From positions 186,001 to 250,000 of the forward strand of contig NZ_QPJC01000005.1 in the NCBI RefSeq assembly GCF_003337235.1: DNA of 64,000 bases. The letters are read 5' to 3'. Position 1 is the stretch's first letter; every line of letters begins with the position of its first letter. Under the pieces are notes generated by a model. That model made no database searches and was not told where the DNA came from. It saw nothing but the letters and a program-made list of their open reading frames with translations. This document shows positions 27,115 to 37,016 of this stretch, piece by piece. This stretch comes from Halopolyspora algeriensis (lineage in GTDB: Bacteria > Actinomycetota > Actinomycetes > Mycobacteriales > Pseudonocardiaceae). The translations under genes were made by a program, and so were the position numbers.

Positions 27115-28155
27115 TCAGCCGGCGATGCGGCGCATCCTGTTGACCGGGGCAACATCCCGATAGCCCGTGACATGCACGGTGGAGCCGGCTGTCGGGGCGT
27201 GCACGACATTGCCGTTGCCCACGTACATTCCCACGTGACTCACCGGACTGTAGTAGAAGACCAGATCACCCGGCTTGAGCTGGCTCGCCGAGACGGGCTT
27301 GCCGGTCTGGGCCTGCGCGCTGCTGGAGCGCGGGATCGACACACCGACCTGCTGGTAAGCCCAGTACATCAGGCCGGAGCAATCGAATCGATTGGGCCCC
27401 TCCGCACCCCAGACATACGGGGAGCCCTGCTTGCTCAGTGCGGCCTGGACCGCTCCGGCGGCAGTACCGGCACCACCCTGGAACTCGTAGTCGGTATTTC
27501 CGCCGGGGATGGCCGCGCGCTCCGCACCGGTCAGATCCTCCAGGTGGTCGCGCACCTCGGCGATCCGCTCTTCCATGGTGGCTTTCTTGTCGGCGATCTC
27601 CTCCTTGAGACGAGCCGCCTCGGCTGCCGCCTTCGCAGCACGCTGCTGCGCCTCGGCAGCGCGCCGCTCGGCTTCCTCGGCCCGGTGTGTGGCGGCCGCC
27701 AACGCCTGGATCGCCTCGTTGTTGTCCTCGGCCAGGGCATCCATGGTGGCCGCGCGATCGAGGTAGGCCCCGGGAGATTCGCTGACCAGCAGCGCCGAGA
27801 GCTGGTTGAGCCGGGCACCCCGGTAGGCGGAACCGGTGAGTTCGTCGACCTTGGAGCGGAATTTCTCCTCTTCGGCACGCGCCTGCTCGGCGGCCTTCGA
27901 GGCCTCGGCCACGGCGGCCTTGGCACGCTCGAGATCGGCCACGCGCGCATCGTGATCATCCTGCGCGCGGTGATACTTCTCGGTGATCTTCTCCGCTTCG
28001 CGGGACAACTCGCGCAGCTTCTCGACTGCTTCCGGGGCGCTGTCGGGAAGTTGCGGGTCCGCGGTGGCCGGTACCGAACTCATGGTGACGACGGCAGCGA
28101 CCGCCGTTGCCGTGAGAGTCCCGCGCATCGATCGCTTCAGTCTGTGCGACGTCAC
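27115..28155 (-). CDS. NlpC/P60 peptidoglycan endopeptidase (C40), Rip-like
   Basis: A 346-residue secreted cell-wall hydrolase, equivalent in position to Rv2190c. A signal peptide (RGTLTATAVAAVVTMSSVPATA) precedes a long coiled coil (about 40-200, Glu/Ala/Lys/Arg-rich), which in relatives covers and holds off the catalytic domain. The C40 domain has the catalytic Cys in RFDCSGLMYWAY, His in SHVGMYVG and the third residue in VVHAPT. It cuts D-Glu to diaminopimelate links in stem peptides. The GTG at 28155 has AAGGAG 11 nt upstream; the downstream ATG of MRGTL would also give a signal peptide. The leader is unusually long. Confidence 0.92.
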   Translation of the reverse strand: MTSHRLKRSMRGTLTATAVAAVVTMSSVPATADPQLPDSAPEAVEKLRELSREAEKITEKYHRAQDDHDARVADLERAKAAVAEASKAAEQARAEEEKFRSKVDELTGSAYRGARLNQLSALLVSESPGAYLDRAATMDALAEDNNEAIQALAAATHRAEEAERRAAEAQQRAAKAAAEAARLKEEIADKKATMEERIAEVRDHLEDLTGAERAAIPGGNTDYEFQGGAGTAAGAVQAALSKQGSPYVWGAEGPNRFDCSGLMYWAYQQVGVSIPRSSSAQAQTGKPVSASQLKPGDLVFYYSPVSHVGMYVGNGNVVHAPTAGSTVHVTGYRDVAPVNRMRRIAG

Positions 28156-28677
28156 GCCGCGTCCAGCTCCTTCTCTCCTCCGACCGCCCACCGGGTACGG
28201 CCACCAGGTGCGGACCACCATGCAGCCCCGTCAACGGGCGTGCTGGCCCCACCAGGGCCGGACCGATCCACGGATCGGCCCCCGGTTCGGCCCCCCGACA
28301 AGCCGATACGGCGGTGACCTTGCGGAGCCACTCGGTTTGAGTAGCTGATCGCCGCGAAGTCTCGATCAGACTACGAGAGGTGAACCTCGGCGTCCAGGGC
28401 GGGTCCGTTGGAGCGACACACAGCGGCATGTGAACTCAAAAGAATGAATATCGATTGCCGACTGTAATCGGCTCTTGAGGTTCGAACGGTGCCTGTGTCC
28501 CGCACTCTCCCGACGTCCTCCTTCGGTGCCACGTCCGGCAACGACATGTGACCGGCCATGGGAGCGACCGCGCGACGAGCGGTCGAAAGCATCGCCGAGT
28601 TGCTTCCGGTGCGATCGTGCGCCGCGCGACGAGCGGACAAGTCCGTCGACCGATCGAGTCACCGGCGGATGCGGGGG
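28156..28677 (-). other. Long leader/intergenic region upstream of NlpC/P60 gene
   Basis: Over 500 bases lie between the NYN gene stop and the hydrolase start. The minus strand holds hairpin-forming stretches, the clearest at 28261-28280 (GGCCGATCC with GGATCGGTC), and several GC-rich repeats. In actinobacteria such leaders of cell-wall hydrolases often carry the c-di-AMP (ydaO) riboswitch. I looked for its conserved 3' part and did not find it, so I only record a structured leader. No coding frame is convincing. Confidence 0.4.
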
Positions 28678-30054
28678 CTACGTCCGGCTGATACGCGCGA
28701 GGAGTACCGAGGAGGCCACCGCGTATGCCCCGCGATGCCGCACCGAGGTGACCACTTCCCGATCCGAGGTCGCCACGACCAGTTGCCGCCCCTGCGGTTC
28801 CTTCTCCACCAGGTCACGGATCACATCATCCGCCTGCACACCCGGGGAGCTGAACATCACCCGCACCCCGCGCGGCCCGGCCGCGGGAACCGAGACCACA
28901 TCGGCCCCGTCGAAGACCAGGGTCACTTCCGCTCCGGTCTGCGCGGCCAGTGCGGCCAACTGGTGCGCCAGCCGGTCTCGCTGATCGGCGAGCGGAAGCT
29001 CCGGATAGCCGGTCTTGGTCACGTTGTAACCGTCCACGATGAGATGCACCGCAGGCAGCGCCAGCAGGCGGTCCAGTGCGGCCCGATCGGCCACGTGATG
29101 GGGGGTGCCGGACGGTGTGCGCACCCCCGTGACCGCCTCGGCCGGTCTGGGACCACCTCCTGTGGCTCCCAACTCCCGGCGCAGTCCCCCCAGCGCTCCC
29201 TCCATCGTCTCCAGCAACAGCGCCAGCCGGTTCTCGTCACCCTGCCTGGCCTCCCGCGCCGACTGGCGGGCAACCTCGGTCTCGGTGGCAGCACGTTCCG
29301 CGCGGGCGCGTTCTTCCTGAGCTTTCGCCTGCTCCCTGTCGCGCTGCACGGTGGCCTCCGAGATGGCGGCAGCCGACTCCTCGCGCACACGCTCCAGTTC
29401 GGCCCGCGCGGACTCGGCTTCCTGCTTGGCCTCTTTGAGACGGACTCCCTGTTCGCGGAGGCGCTTACGGAACCGCTCGGCATCGGAGTTGTCGGCCTCT
29501 CCGGCACGCTCGGCTGCCGACTTGGCTTCGGCCAGTTCTCTGCGCAGCTGTTCGACCTCACCGGCGAGCTTGTCCGCACGGGCAACTGCCGAGTCCCGCT
29601 CGGAGCGCAGTTGCCCGCGCTCGGCGCGACAACCGACGAGCTCCACGTAATGCGCTGCCACGGCCGAGTCCTCCAAGAGCGCGGCCACGGCCACCACGAC
29701 CGGATCCTCGTGGCCGAGATCGAGCGCTTCGGGCCGGTGCTGCCTGCACCAGTCCACGACCGCGGTGCGGAACACGGTCGAGTCGCGCAACGCCGCGATC
29801 AGTGTCGCCGCCCCCAGTTTGGCCCGCTTGGCAACAGCGAATCTCATGACGGGGCGTAATTGCCCGGGCACATCCGAGGAGCGCATCGTGCCCAACGCCG
29901 CCGCCGACAATTCGGCCAGTCGACCGGTCACCGGACCGGGTAACGTGTCCCAGTCCACCCGGGAACCGCCATCACCGGTCTGCTGTGTGCGACCGACAAC
30001 AGACTCGTCGGGAAGGGGTGCCCGGTCGTCGTCACCCATCGTCGGCGGTGTCAC
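28678..30054 (-). CDS. NYN-domain (YacP-like) putative RNase with coiled coil
   Basis: A 458-residue protein. Residues about 30-150 form an alpha-helical N-terminal domain, about 150-280 a long charged coiled coil, and about 320-455 a NYN/PIN-like domain with the metal-site motifs LIVDGYNVTKTGYP (acidic Asp), TLVFDGADV and QADDVIRDLV. YacP-type NYN domains cut RNA, so a ribonuclease role is likely. The GTG at 30054 follows TAACCT by 6 nt. It is divergent from the exonuclease/GIY-YIG gene, starts 86 nt apart, both promoters apparently leaderless. The function is not established for this family. Confidence 0.85.
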   Translation of the reverse strand: MTPPTMGDDDRAPLPDESVVGRTQQTGDGGSRVDWDTLPGPVTGRLAELSAAALGTMRSSDVPGQLRPVMRFAVAKRAKLGAATLIAALRDSTVFRTAVVDWCRQHRPEALDLGHEDPVVVAVAALLEDSAVAAHYVELVGCRAERGQLRSERDSAVARADKLAGEVEQLRRELAEAKSAAERAGEADNSDAERFRKRLREQGVRLKEAKQEAESARAELERVREESAAAISEATVQRDREQAKAQEERARAERAATETEVARQSAREARQGDENRLALLLETMEGALGGLRRELGATGGGPRPAEAVTGVRTPSGTPHHVADRAALDRLLALPAVHLIVDGYNVTKTGYPELPLADQRDRLAHQLAALAAQTGAEVTLVFDGADVVSVPAAGPRGVRVMFSSPGVQADDVIRDLVEKEPQGRQLVVATSDREVVTSVRHRGAYAVASSVLLARISRT

Positions 30055-30066
30055 TCTCCCAGGTTA
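30055..30066 (-). promoter_or_regulatory. -10 box of leaderless promoter for NYN gene
   Basis: TAACCT on the minus strand (30066-30061) is followed by GGGAGA and the GTG at 30054. The GGGAGA would be too close to act as a ribosome site. Confidence 0.6.
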
Positions 30067-30140
30067 ATCGCCAGCCGTTTCGGTTCCGGCACGCACCGGT
30101 GGCACGGCACTGTCGGTGCCGGCGCGTACGGTACGCTGCG

Positions 30141-31859
30141 ATGGCAGGGACCTCCGGAGAGCACGCTCAGCTCTCCTTCGACGAGCTCGGGCAACCGCTG
30201 CACGAGGTCACCTTCGTCGTGGTCGATCTGGAGACCACCGGCGGCAAGAGCGGGCAGGACGCCGTCACCGAGATCGCAGCGGTCAAGGTCCGGGGTGGTG
30301 ACACTCTCGGGGAGTTCTCCACACTCGTCGATCCCGGCCGGACCATCCCGCCCGCCGTCGTATCGATCACCGGCATCACCGACGCGATGGTCGCCGAGGC
30401 ACCCCCACTCGACTCGGTGCTGCCCTCGTTTCTCGAATTCAGCAGAGGGTGCGTTCTCGTGGCCCACAACGCACCGTTCGACACCGCCTTCCTGCGCGCA
30501 GGCTGCGCGCAACTCGGACTGGAGTGGCCGAAACCCACGGTGTTGTGCACCGTCCGGCTGGCTCGCCGAGTCCTGCCCTCCGACGAAACTCCCGATCACA
30601 AACTCGCGACACTCGCACGGGTTCTGCACGCTCGCACAGCACCGGTACACCGAGCCCTCGATGACGCACGCGCGACCGTCGATGTCCTGCACGCCCTGCT
30701 GGAGCGCGTCGGCCCGCTGGGAGTGCACTCGCTGGAGGATCTGCTCGACCACCTGCCCGACGTGAGCCCGCAACAGCGACGTAAGCGCCACCTGGCCGAT
30801 GACCTGCCGAACGTCCCCGGCGTGTATCTCTTCCGCGGTTCGAATGACGAGATCCTGTACATCGGCACCGCTTCCGACCTGCGCAGAAGGGTGCGCCAGT
30901 ACTTCACGGCCGGCGAGCGACGTCGTCGGATCAAGGAAATGGTCGCCCTCTGCGAGCGAGTGGAGCACATCGAATGCTCCCATCCGTTGGAGGCCGAGGT
31001 CCGCGAACTGCGGCTACTCGGCGCCCACCAACCGCGCTACAACCGGCGTTCGAGGTTTCCACAACGCGCATGGTGGGTGGTACTGACCGACGAACCCTTC
31101 CCCCGGCTGTCGATGGTGCGAACACCACGCCGAGAGGCTCTCGGACCGTTCCGGTCCCGCCGGAACGCAACGAAAGCGGTGGAGATCCTCCAGTCCGCCA
31201 CGAGCCTGCGGCGATGCACCGAGCGCATCCCCGCCCGGAACCGGAGAGGCCGGCCCTGTGCCGTGTACGAGCTGGGACACTGCGGAGCCCCCTGTGCCGG
31301 GTACCAGGACGTCGAGGAGTACGCCCCGCAGGTGTCGTCGGTACGCGACCTCGTGGCCGGGCGTGACGATGCGCTCCTGCGGCGACTGCACACGGAACTC
31401 GTGCGGCTGTCCGGAGACCAGCGGTTCGAGGACGCCGCCGCCCAACGTGATCAGCTCGCAGCCCTGGTCCGCACTCTGGACCGGGGACAGCGGCTGTCCG
31501 CGCTCGCCGCGCTGCCCGAGTTGGTGGCGGCTCGGCCGGACGGCTCCGGGGGATGGCATATCGCCGTGGTGCGGCACGGGCGGCTCGCCGCCGCAGGGAC
31601 GGCTCGGTGCGGGACGCCGCCGATGCCGATCGTGGACGCGCTGCAGACCTCCGCCGAGACTGTCGTACCCGGGCCGGGACCATTGTGCGGCGCTCCCGCC
31701 GACGAGATCCACATCGTGTATCGGTGGTTGACCGCCGGCGACACCCGTATGGTTCGCTGCTCCCAGCCGTGGACGGAACCGGCAGGTGCCGCAGGGAGCT
31801 GGCGCACCTGGCTCGAGCGAGCGGTCAGCGCCCGCACTCCCTACCCTGCCGCCGACTGA
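30141..31859 (+). CDS. DEDDh exonuclease / GIY-YIG endonuclease fusion, Rv2191-like
   Basis: A 572-residue two-nuclease protein. The N-terminal DnaQ-like 3'-5' exonuclease (about 20-185) shows VVVDLETTG, AHNAPFDTAFL and HRALDDARATVDVL. A UvrC-like GIY-YIG nuclease follows (VPGVYLF, ILYIGTA, about 220-300). The C-terminal half has a UvrC cysteine/loop region (CAVYELGHCGAPCAGY) and a UVR helix pair (LSGDQRFEDAAAQRDQLAAL). It resembles E. coli Cho fused to an epsilon-type exonuclease and probably acts in nucleotide-excision-type repair. ATG 30141 is preceded by TACGGT at an 8-nt distance. Confidence 0.9.
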   Translation: MAGTSGEHAQLSFDELGQPLHEVTFVVVDLETTGGKSGQDAVTEIAAVKVRGGDTLGEFSTLVDPGRTIPPAVVSITGITDAMVAEAPPLDSVLPSFLEFSRGCVLVAHNAPFDTAFLRAGCAQLGLEWPKPTVLCTVRLARRVLPSDETPDHKLATLARVLHARTAPVHRALDDARATVDVLHALLERVGPLGVHSLEDLLDHLPDVSPQQRRKRHLADDLPNVPGVYLFRGSNDEILYIGTASDLRRRVRQYFTAGERRRRIKEMVALCERVEHIECSHPLEAEVRELRLLGAHQPRYNRRSRFPQRAWWVVLTDEPFPRLSMVRTPRREALGPFRSRRNATKAVEILQSATSLRRCTERIPARNRRGRPCAVYELGHCGAPCAGYQDVEEYAPQVSSVRDLVAGRDDALLRRLHTELVRLSGDQRFEDAAAQRDQLAALVRTLDRGQRLSALAALPELVAARPDGSGGWHIAVVRHGRLAAAGTARCGTPPMPIVDALQTSAETVVPGPGPLCGAPADEIHIVYRWLTAGDTRMVRCSQPWTEPAGAAGSWRTWLERAVSARTPYPAAD

Positions 31860-31977
31860 CGAACACGCCCGAAAGCGCGCGCAGGCACCGGCTCCTGCTG
31901 CCGTCTCGCCCGACTTCCCGGAAAGGAGTGGGCACCTCCGGCCACATCGGTCAACGGCCAACCTGGAGCCAATCGGC

Positions 31978-32400
31978 TCAATCGCGCAAGTTGTCGCTGG
32001 TGACGACCTTGGTGGGGCGCAGGCGGACAGCCAGTTGGCCGGGAGAGGCAATGCGGTTGCCGACCTTCTCCGCCTTGTCGGGACTCACGTAGCGAGCGGC
32101 GATGGCGACCGCCGCTCGCAGCACCTCGCCCGGATCCTCCGTGGTGACCGCTTCACCCTGTATCTGCGCGAACTTGTGTCCGTCTTCCTTGTCGACACAC
32201 AGCACCAGCCGGGGATCCCGAGCGATCGAGGCACCCTTGGCGCTGTCCTTTCCGGTGGTGAACACGACCTCGTCCCCATCGAGGGCGTACCACACCGGTA
32301 CGACCAGCGGGCGCCCGTCGGCTGCGGTATAGCCGAGCTTTCCCGTGCGAGCACTCTCCTCGAGGAAACCTCGAACTCTCTCGTCCGTGATCGCCGCCAT
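31978..32400 (-). CDS. PPOX-class FMN/F420-dependent oxidoreductase
   Basis: A 140-residue split-barrel flavin or F420 protein of the pyridoxamine-phosphate-oxidase superfamily. GKLGYTAADGRPLVVPVWYALDGDEVVFTTGKDSAKGASIARDPR contains the usual strand order and the cofactor-phosphate region, and RYVSPDKAEK matches the F420-type group. It is probably a cytoplasmic homodimer. ATG 32400 follows TACGGT by 7 nt. A strong hairpin separates it from qcrB upstream. The substrate is unknown. Confidence 0.83.
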   Translation of the reverse strand: MAAITDERVRGFLEESARTGKLGYTAADGRPLVVPVWYALDGDEVVFTTGKDSAKGASIARDPRLVLCVDKEDGHKFAQIQGEAVTTEDPGEVLRAAVAIAARYVSPDKAEKVGNRIASPGQLAVRLRPTKVVTSDNLRD

Positions 32401-32413
32401 ACCGAGCACCGTA
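32401..32413 (-). promoter_or_regulatory. -10 box of leaderless promoter for PPOX gene
   Basis: TACGGT on the minus strand (32413-32408) is followed by 7 nt and the ATG at 32400. Confidence 0.6.
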
Positions 32414-32466
32414 GCTCGAAAGCGCCCGGTACGCCCTGTGGCGAGCCACGGTCTTCCGGGAGCACG

Positions 32467-32520
32467 GACCGAAGACGAGGACCCGGCACCACGATCGGTA
32501 CCGGGTCCTCGTCTTCGGTC
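32467..32520. terminator. Perfect 20-bp hairpin terminating the qcrCAB operon
   Basis: Arms 32467-32486 and 32501-32520 are complementary over 20 bp with a 14-nt loop. The hairpin begins 18 nt after the qcrB stop on the minus strand. There is no U-tract, as is common for actinobacterial terminators. Confidence 0.8.
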
Positions 32521-32538
32521 AGCCGCAGAGCGCGGAGC

Positions 32539-34212
32539 TCACTCGTGTGGCTGTTGCGGCTTGCCCGCGAGAAGTTCGCCCTGCTCCTCGCGTTCCGCGC
32601 GCTCCAACCGCTCGCGCTCGGCGTCCTCGCGCCGCGCCCGTTCGAGCGCTTCCGTCTCGTCCACGGGGTCGGGCTTGAGGAAGCTGCCCTCGACCGGATG
32701 CCCCGCCGCACCGAGCTTGTTCATCCGCTTCGGCACCGGAGCACCCTGGTATTCCAGTTCCTCCGGGTGGCCGTGCGAATCCACCGGGCCGAGCGGCTGA
32801 TGCACCTCGATGAACTCACCGTGCGGAAGCCGCTTGATGATGCCCGTCTCGATGCCGTGCTCCAGCACCTCGCGGTCGGCCTTCTGCAGGCCGAGACAGA
32901 TCCGGTAGGTGATGTAGTACGCGATCGGCGGCGCCACCAGCAACCCGATGCGACCGATCCAGGTCATCGCATCCAGCGAAATGTGGAACTTGTAGGCGAT
33001 GATGTCGTTCACACCCGAGATCATCAGCACCATGAAGAAGGTGATCGCCATCATCCCGAGGCTGGTCCGCACCGGAACATCCCGCGGACGCTGCAGCAGG
33101 TTGTGATGCGCCGTGTCCCCGCTGAGCTTGCGTTCGATCATCGGATACAGCGCAGCGACGGCGAAGATCGCTCCCATGAAGAACGCCGTCGGCCAGAACG
33201 GCGCGGGGATCGTGAACGAACCGAGGTAGATCTCCCATGCCGGCCACAGGCGGCTGGAACCGTCCGTCCAGATCATGTACCAGTCGGGCTGGGACGCAGC
33301 CGAGACCTGCGACGGGATGTAGGGGCCGAGGTTCCAGACTCCGTTGATCTGGAAGACACCGGCCATCATCGCCGTCACACCGGTGACAATCGCGAAGAAG
33401 CCGCCTCCCTTGACCGCGAAGGTCGGCATGATCCGCACCCCGACGACGTTGTCCTCCTTGCGCCGCACTCCCGGGAACTGCGTGTGCTTCTGGTACCAGA
33501 CCAGAGCCAGATGCACCGCGATCAGTCCGAGAATGATCCCCGGCAGCAGGAAGATGTGCATCATGTAGAAGCGCGGGATGAGCTCCGTACCGGGGAACTC
33601 ACCGCCGAAGAGAATCCAGTGCAGCCACGTGCCGACCACCGGCACCGACAGGGTGATCCCGGAGGCGATCCGGACACCGGTGCCCGACAGCAGGTCGTCC
33701 GGCAGCGAGTAGCCGGTGAAGCCCTCGAACATGCCCAGGATGAACAGGACGACACCGATCATCCAGTTCGTCTCACGCGGCCGGCGGAACGCGCCGGTGA
33801 AGAAGATCCGGAACATGTGCGCCACGATCGAGGCCATGAACAGCAGGGCCGCCCAGTGGTGCACCTGCCGGGCGAACATCCCGCCCCGGACTTCGAAGGA
33901 GATGTCGAGCGTACTCGCGAAGGCCCGCGTCATCTCCACACCACGCAGGTTGGTGTAGGCACCCTGGTATTCGACCTCGGCCATCGACGGATCGAAGAAG
34001 AACGCCAGGTACGTCCCCGTCAGAAGCAGCAGGATGAAGGTGTAGAGCGCGACCTCGCCGAGCAGGAAGGACCAGTGCGTCGGGAAGACCTTGTTCATCT
34101 GTCGACGCAGTCCCGAGGCCATCTGGAACCGCTTGTCGAGCTCGTCGGCCTGGTGACCGGCCATGCGTTGGACAGCGCCGGCCGACTTCGTGGGGGTGGT
34201 GATCGAACTCAT
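32539..34212 (-). CDS. qcrB: Cytochrome bcc complex cytochrome b subunit
   Basis: A 557-residue membrane subunit carrying hemes bL and bH and the quinol sites of the bcc-aa3 supercomplex. [32 protein letters not shown] holds the first heme-ligand histidines, and [32 protein letters not shown] the second pair; [10 protein letters not shown] is the actinobacterial form of the PEWY Qo motif. The cytoplasmic C-terminal tail of about 60 residues is highly charged (Glu/Arg-rich). The ATG overlaps the qcrA stop (ATGA). It is the target of bcc inhibitors such as Q203 in mycobacteria. Confidence 0.96.
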   Translation of the reverse strand: MSSITTPTKSAGAVQRMAGHQADELDKRFQMASGLRRQMNKVFPTHWSFLLGEVALYTFILLLLTGTYLAFFFDPSMAEVEYQGAYTNLRGVEMTRAFASTLDISFEVRGGMFARQVHHWAALLFMASIVAHMFRIFFTGAFRRPRETNWMIGVVLFILGMFEGFTGYSLPDDLLSGTGVRIASGITLSVPVVGTWLHWILFGGEFPGTELIPRFYMMHIFLLPGIILGLIAVHLALVWYQKHTQFPGVRRKEDNVVGVRIMPTFAVKGGGFFAIVTGVTAMMAGVFQINGVWNLGPYIPSQVSAASQPDWYMIWTDGSSRLWPAWEIYLGSFTIPAPFWPTAFFMGAIFAVAALYPMIERKLSGDTAHHNLLQRPRDVPVRTSLGMMAITFFMVLMISGVNDIIAYKFHISLDAMTWIGRIGLLVAPPIAYYITYRICLGLQKADREVLEHGIETGIIKRLPHGEFIEVHQPLGPVDSHGHPEELEYQGAPVPKRMNKLGAAGHPVEGSFLKPDPVDETEALERARREDAERERLERAEREEQGELLAGKPQQPHE

Positions 34213-35420
34213 GAGTTACGCTCCCAGTACGCCGGACCGATGGGCTCGATGAAGTCGTGCCTGGCCACGAAATATCCTTCTTCGTCCACCGCGATCGGAA
34301 GCTGCGGCAGGGAACGCGTGGCCGGACCGAACACGGGCTTGGCGTAACTGTTGGCCACGTCGAACTGCGACTGGTGGCAGGGGCACAGCAACCGGCCGGT
34401 TTCCGCCTCGTACAGCGAGGCCGGGCAGCCGAGGTGGGTGCAGATCTTCGAGTAGGCGTAGTAGTCGCCGTAGTTGAAGTCCTCCTGCCCCTTGCGCTCG
34501 ACGGGAGCGGCCCCCGGGCTCAACCGGATCAGCATGACCGGGTTGTCCGACCTGCGCAGCGCGTGCAGCAGTGCTTCCTCGTTGTGGCGCTCGGACTCGC
34601 GGAACGGAAAGACCGTCTCGAAACTGTTCGGTGCGAGATCCTGCGGCCGTACCAGCGACACGTCGTGCGGATCACCGGTGTTGCGTCGCAGGTAGACCTT
34701 CTCGCCGTTGGTCTTCATCCAGCCGGTGTGCAGCAGCGAGTCGGCCCCGGTCTCCGCCCACGGGTTCTTGACCATACCGCCGAGCACGAGCACCCCGGTG
34801 CCGAGTCCGAAGGCTCCCGCACCGAATCCCGCCGTGCGCTTGATCATCGATCGCCGTGCGATGCCGCTGCGCTCCCCGGAGTCCGCGAGCAGCGCGGTCG
34901 CGGTCTGGCGGTCGGTCTCGGTGGAACCGTGACCGTCGTGACGCTGCTGCACGGCAACCTCGTGCGGCAGGAACTTCTTCGAGTACAGGATCACGCCGAT
35001 GCCGACCGCGAGGATCGACAGGCCGAGGAAGAAGCCGATCAGCGGGTTGTACAGCGAGTAGATGAAGTGCCCGCGCGGGTCGACCAGAGGGTTCTCGTAG
35101 CGCCACGGCCAGAAGATGAACACTCCGATGAACGCCAGCGCCGACAGTCCCGCGAGAGAGAACCAGGCCGCCACGGCCCGCTCGGCACGCCGTTCCGCGC
35201 GGGTGCCCTTGAGCGGCCACTTGTCCCGGTACTCCACGAGTTCGACGTCGTCGAGCTCCGTGCCGAGCCGCACCTTCTCGTCCCGGCTCATCTCGGCCAG
35301 TTCCGCCTCGCTCGGCATGGGACGCTGGTGCTCGCCGGTCGCGTACTCCTGCCCGGTTTCCATGCTGCCGGTTTCCTCGTTGCCGGCCTGCTCATTGTGG
35401 CTGTTGTACTGCTCACTCAT
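34209..35420 (-). CDS. qcrA: Cytochrome bcc Rieske iron-sulfur subunit
   Basis: A 403-residue Rieske protein of the actinobacterial type, with a long acidic N-terminus, three membrane helices (about 85-105, 125-150, 190-215) and a C-terminal Rieske domain with the cluster ligands in CTHLGCPA and CPCHQSQFD. It passes electrons from quinol to the diheme subunit QcrC. ATG 35420 overlaps the qcrC stop (ATGA), and its own stop overlaps qcrB, so the three subunits are translationally coupled. Confidence 0.96.
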   Translation of the reverse strand: MSEQYNSHNEQAGNEETGSMETGQEYATGEHQRPMPSEAELAEMSRDEKVRLGTELDDVELVEYRDKWPLKGTRAERRAERAVAAWFSLAGLSALAFIGVFIFWPWRYENPLVDPRGHFIYSLYNPLIGFFLGLSILAVGIGVILYSKKFLPHEVAVQQRHDGHGSTETDRQTATALLADSGERSGIARRSMIKRTAGFGAGAFGLGTGVLVLGGMVKNPWAETGADSLLHTGWMKTNGEKVYLRRNTGDPHDVSLVRPQDLAPNSFETVFPFRESERHNEEALLHALRRSDNPVMLIRLSPGAAPVERKGQEDFNYGDYYAYSKICTHLGCPASLYEAETGRLLCPCHQSQFDVANSYAKPVFGPATRSLPQLPIAVDEEGYFVARHDFIEPIGPAYWERNS

Positions 35421-36223
35421 GCCCTGGCTCCGATCCACAGGGTGAGGCCGATCAGGCTGCCCAGCCCGACCACCCAGGCGACGACCGTCTCCGGACCGGG
35501 ACCGTAGCCGCCGAGCGCGTTACCCCCCGGGTTGTTCCGCCCGTCGGTCACCGACTTGACGTAGGCGATGATGTCCTCTTTCTCCTCCTGCGTGAGCTGC
35601 CGGTCCGAGAAAGTGGGCATGTTCGACGGACCCGTGAGCATCGCCTCGTAAATCTGCTGCTCGGTCGCCGAGTCCAGAGCCGGCGCGGACTTGCCGGCGG
35701 ACAACGCGATCCCGCGACCCGTGAAGTTGTGACACGACGCGCAATTCAGCCGGAAGAGCTGGCCACCGCGCGCGGGATCGTCGCCCTGCAGCGCTTGGCC
35801 TTTCTCCGCGGGCTGGCGGGGCCCTCCCCCGACGGCCTGCACGTAAGCGGCCAGCGCATCGATCTGCTGCGGCGAGAACTCCGGGGGTTTGCGTTGTGCC
35901 TGCGCCTCCTGACGCACCAACGGCATCCGTCCGGTCGAGACCTGGAAGTGCACGGCCGCGCCGCCCACGCCGATCAGGCTGGGACCACGATCCGCGACTC
36001 CCTGCAGGTTCGAGCCGTGACAGGTGATGCAGGCATTGTTGTACAGCTGCTCACCCTGCCTGACCAGCGCCGGATTCCCCTGCGCGCTGGCGGTCTGCGG
36101 CTCCGGGAGCAGGGCGGTGTAGAGAGCGCCGGCGCCCACCAGGGCGACTCCGAACGCCAGCACACCGGAGAGCCGCCGCCGGAACTTCGAGCCCGCGCGG
36201 TTGCGTTTCTTGTTGGTGGTCAT
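35417..36223 (-). CDS. qcrC: Cytochrome bcc diheme cytochrome c subunit
   Basis: A 268-residue subunit with an N-terminal anchor ([22 protein letters not shown]), two c-type heme domains (CITCHG near residue 66 and CASCHN near 165, with Met ligands in GRMPLV and SNMPTFS) and a C-terminal helix ([20 protein letters not shown]). It replaces a free cytochrome c by passing electrons directly to CtaC. A weak AAGGG lies upstream of the ATG. It follows ctaE by 96 nt in the same direction. Confidence 0.95.
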   Translation of the reverse strand: MTTNKKRNRAGSKFRRRLSGVLAFGVALVGAGALYTALLPEPQTASAQGNPALVRQGEQLYNNACITCHGSNLQGVADRGPSLIGVGGAAVHFQVSTGRMPLVRQEAQAQRKPPEFSPQQIDALAAYVQAVGGGPRQPAEKGQALQGDDPARGGQLFRLNCASCHNFTGRGIALSAGKSAPALDSATEQQIYEAMLTGPSNMPTFSDRQLTQEEKEDIIAYVKSVTDGRNNPGGNALGGYGPGPETVVAWVVGLGSLIGLTLWIGARA

Positions 36224-36319
36224 GAGTGCGCAAAACCCTTGCTGTCATGGTCGGGGTGTTTCAGCGGACACAACATCACGCTGTGCTCCACATCGTTGTC
36301 CTCCACCGCCCCGAAGGCG

Positions 36320-36922
36320 TCACGGGACGAGGTAGATGACCGCGAACAGGCCGACCCACACGATGTCCACGAAATGCCAGTAATAGGACACGACGATGGC
36401 TGCGGTGGCCTGGGCCGGTGTGAACTTGCTCATCTTGGTCCGCATCATCAGGAAGATGAAGGCGACCAGCCCACCCATCACGTGCAGACCGTGGAATCCG
36501 GTGGTCATGTAGAACACGGTTCCGAAGGCCGAGGACGCCATCGTGGTGTGGTGCGCGGTGATGAGCGTGTAGTACTCACCGGCCTGACCGAGCACGAAGA
36601 TCGTGCCCATGATCAACGTCACCACATACCAGCGTCGCAGGCCGTAGACGTCACCACGCTCGGCCGCGAACACGCCCCACTGGCAGGTGAACGAGGACGC
36701 CACCAGGATGATCGTGAACGGGAGGGCGTAACCGAGGTTGAGCTCCGCGGGCGGTGGTGGCCACGGACCCACGTTCTGGGCCTTGACCGTGAAAAACATG
36801 GCGAAGAGCCCAGCGAAGAACATCAGTTCGCTGGCCAACCAAACGATGGTGCCCACGCTGACCATGTTCGGCCGGTTCAGCGAGTGCACGCGTTGACTGA
36901 TTGAGGGCGCTGCCGTTGTCAC
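36320..36922 (-). CDS. ctaE: Cytochrome c oxidase subunit III
   Basis: A 200-residue aa3-oxidase subunit III with five membrane helices. [34 protein letters not shown] is the strongly conserved actinobacterial N-terminus; [18 protein letters not shown] ends it. GTG 36922 is chosen because [16 protein letters not shown] fits the family start and CATAAT ends 7 nt upstream, a near-consensus -10 box; ATG 36931 is the alternative, with no ribosome site. It leads the ctaE-qcrC-qcrA-qcrB cluster, the same order as Rv2193-Rv2196. Confidence 0.93.
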   Translation of the reverse strand: MTTAAPSISQRVHSLNRPNMVSVGTIVWLASELMFFAGLFAMFFTVKAQNVGPWPPPPAELNLGYALPFTIILVASSFTCQWGVFAAERGDVYGLRRWYVVTLIMGTIFVLGQAGEYYTLITAHHTTMASSAFGTVFYMTTGFHGLHVMGGLVAFIFLMMRTKMSKFTPAQATAAIVVSYYWHFVDIVWVGLFAVIYLVP

Positions 36923-37016
36923 GCGACGCATTATGTCTTGCGTGTGTTCCGGCTGCCCGCTCGGGTCCGGCACGGCCGCGATTACCGGTCGAACTGCGAT
37001 GTGGAGGTCACGCAGG

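Noticed and set aside
28156-28480. c-di-AMP (ydaO) riboswitch upstream of the NlpC/P60 gene
   Set aside because: The gene context is right, but the conserved CAGCTAAC-type 3' segment and the paired GAA/GGGG motifs are not found in the right order, so I list only a structured leader.
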